A DNA stretch of 64,000 nucleotides from Salipiger bermudensis HTCC2601. Its GTDB lineage: Bacteria; Pseudomonadota; Alphaproteobacteria; Rhodobacterales; Rhodobacteraceae. Under the pieces are notes generated by a model. The model was not told the origin of the DNA. It saw nothing but the letters and a program-made list of their open reading frames with translations, and did not search any database. Shown piece after piece: positions 62,626 through 64,000 of this stretch (positions within the stretch are counted from its first letter, which is position 1; the number at the start of each line of letters is the position of its first letter). Position numbers and translations under genes: made by a program. The stretch is from contig NZ_DS022276.1 of assembly GCF_000153725.1 (NCBI RefSeq), positions 3,745,591 to 3,809,590 of the forward strand. Reading direction: 5' to 3'.

Positions 62626-63996
62626 ATGCTGACGAATGACCAACTGGGCAAGTGGGACCGCGAGAGCTTTTTCCACCCCTCCACCCATCTCGGCCAGTTC
62701 GCCCGCGGCGAGGCGCCCCAGCGTATCGTCACCGGCGGCGAAGGCGTCTACATCACCGACCGCGACGGCAACCGCCTGCTCGACGGTTTCGCCGGGCTCT
62801 ACTGCGTGAACGTGGGCTATGGCCGCACCCAGATCTCCGAGGCGATCGCCAAGCAGGCGCATGAGCTGGCCTATTACCACGCCTATGCCGGCCACGGCTC
62901 CGAGGCCTCGATCACGCTGGCCAAGATGGTCATGGACCGGGCGCCGGATCACATGGCGCGGGTCTATTTCGGACTTGGCGGCTCGGATGCCAACGAGACC
63001 AACATCAAGCTGGTCTGGTACTACAACAACATCCTTGGCCGCCCCGAGAAGAAGAAGATCATCTCGCGCTGGCGCGGCTATCACGGGTCGGGCCTGATGA
63101 CCGGCTCGCTCACCGGGCTCGAGCTGTTCCACAAGAAGTTCGACCTGCCGCTGGCGCAGGTGGTACATACCGAGGCGCCCTATTACTACCGCCGGCCCGA
63201 GGGCATCGAGAGCGAGGCGGAGTTCGTCGCACATTGCGTGGCCAAGCTCGAGGAGCTGATCGCCGCAGAGGGCGCCGACACCATCGCCGCCTTCATCGGC
63301 GAGCCGGTGCTGGGCACCGGTGGCATCGTGCCGCCGCCCGCGGGCTACTGGCCGGCGATCCAGGAGGTGCTCGACCGCCACGACATCCTGCTCATCGCCG
63401 ACGAGGTGGTGACCGGCTTCGGACGACTCGGCTCGATGTTCGGCTCGGATCACTACGGCATGAAGCCCGACCTGATCACCTCGGCCAAGGGGCTGACCTC
63501 GGCCTACGCGCCGCTCTCGGCCACCATCGTCGGCCAGCGCATGTGGGACGTGCTGTGCCAGGGCACCGACGAGTACGGCGTGCTGGGCCATGGCTGGACC
63601 TACTCGGCCCACCCGATCGGCGCCGCTGCCGGCATCGCCAACCTGCAGCTGATCGACGAGCTGAACCTGGTGCGGAACGCCGCAGAAACCGGCGCTTACC
63701 TGACCGAGACCATGCGCGCCGCCCTTGGCGATCATGCCCATGTGGGCGAGGTCCGCGGCGAGGGTATGCTCTGTGCGGTGGAACTGGTGAAAGACCGCGA
63801 CGGGCGCCGTTTCTTCGACGCCTCCGAGGGCAAGGGCGCCAAGGTCGTGTCCGCCATGCTCGAACGCGGCGTGATCGCGCGGGCCATGCCGCAGGGCGAC
63901 ATTCTGGGCTTCGCCCCGCCGCTCTGCCTGAGCCGCGCCGAGGCCGACGAGATCGTCTCGGTCACCCGCGACGCGGTGGCCAGCGTGCTCGGCTGA
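62626..63996 (+). CDS. Class III PLP-dependent aminotransferase
   Basis: The 456-residue omega-amino acid or diamine transaminase has [20 protein letters not shown], the pyridoxal-binding [58 protein letters not shown] and catalytic Lys288 in [15 protein letters not shown]. Resemblance extends to DoeD-type diaminobutyrate, putrescine/cadaverine and beta-alanine aminotransferases. Together with the preceding dehydrogenase it would convert an omega-amine to an acid. The window ends four bases after its stop. Confidence 0.88.
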   Translation: MLTNDQLGKWDRESFFHPSTHLGQFARGEAPQRIVTGGEGVYITDRDGNRLLDGFAGLYCVNVGYGRTQISEAIAKQAHELAYYHAYAGHGSEASITLAKMVMDRAPDHMARVYFGLGGSDANETNIKLVWYYNNILGRPEKKKIISRWRGYHGSGLMTGSLTGLELFHKKFDLPLAQVVHTEAPYYYRRPEGIESEAEFVAHCVAKLEELIAAEGADTIAAFIGEPVLGTGGIVPPPAGYWPAIQEVLDRHDILLIADEVVTGFGRLGSMFGSDHYGMKPDLITSAKGLTSAYAPLSATIVGQRMWDVLCQGTDEYGVLGHGWTYSAHPIGAAAGIANLQLIDELNLVRNAAETGAYLTETMRAALGDHAHVGEVRGEGMLCAVELVKDRDGRRFFDASEGKGAKVVSAMLERGVIARAMPQGDILGFAPPLCLSRAEADEIVSVTRDAVASVLG

Positions 63997-64000
63997 GCGA

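Overview
The window is GC-rich, gene-dense DNA from an alphaproteobacterium, most likely a marine member of the Rhodobacteraceae (Roseobacter group). This rests on the protein sequences, on gene sets typical of that family (yceD-rpmF-plsX-fabH-ihfA-merR, erpA-dgt-argS-SPOR-nagZ-scpA-scpB, surE-pcm-nlpD beside tatABC, rpsF-rpsR-rplI), on an ornithine-lipid olsB gene and on a 40-bp intergenic repeat of a kind I associate with these genomes. It looks chromosomal. I see no rRNA, CRISPR array, integrase island, complete insertion sequence or prophage.

Layout. 0-4.1 kb: fatty-acid beta-oxidation (GST, thiolase, FadJ-type multifunctional enzyme). 4.3-5.5 kb: a monooxygenase-fold protein and a hemolysin-III family membrane protein. 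5.5-11.1 kb: surE-pcm-nlpD converging on tatA-tatB-tatC-ATPase. 11.3-13.9 kb: a WYL regulator, a membrane acyltransferase and YceI. 14.3-15.6 kb: rpsF-rpsR-rplI. 15.9-17.9 kb: an XRE regulator, trigger factor and tRNA-Gly(CCC). 18.1-22.8 kb: a candidate microprotein, aroK-aroB, and a rightward unit of a small membrane protein, a secreted helical protein and a frameshifted xerD. 23-32 kb: a CorC-type transporter, a GAF histidine kinase, a MobA-like nucleotidyltransferase, glycerate 2-kinase, a degenerate NDP-forming acyl-CoA ligase, a lipocalin-like lipoprotein, rlmE and a MoxR ATPase. 32.3-39.3 kb: a tightly packed cassette of glycosyltransferases, sulfotransferase-like proteins and an FkbM methyltransferase. 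39.3-45.2 kb: olsB-bamE diverging from yceD, then rpmF-plsX-fabH-ihfA-merR. 45.3-48 kb: tRNA-Pro(GGG), a long dCTP deaminase and a degenerate-GGDEF membrane protein. 48.2-57.5 kb: scpB-scpA-nagZ-SPOR-argS (leftward), a repeat, a cation/proton antiporter, dgt, and divergent erpA. 57.6-64 kb: a probable amino-acid or diamine catabolic locus (ALDH7-type dehydrogenase, ornithine-cyclodeaminase family protein, Lrp/AsnC regulator, semialdehyde dehydrogenase, class III aminotransferase).

Most of the window is core genome. The least ordinary parts are the 32-39 kb glycan-modification cassette, which contains a fusion protein whose N-terminal sulfotransferase-like domain has lost its PAPS loop; two genes broken by frameshifts (xerD and the first glycosyltransferase); a composite intergenic repeat present in opposite orientations at 5.5 and 53.7 kb; two intrinsic terminators placed inside the 3' coding ends of convergent genes; and the regulatory region of the 57-64 kb catabolic locus. 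All functional names are from sequence reading; no database search was run.
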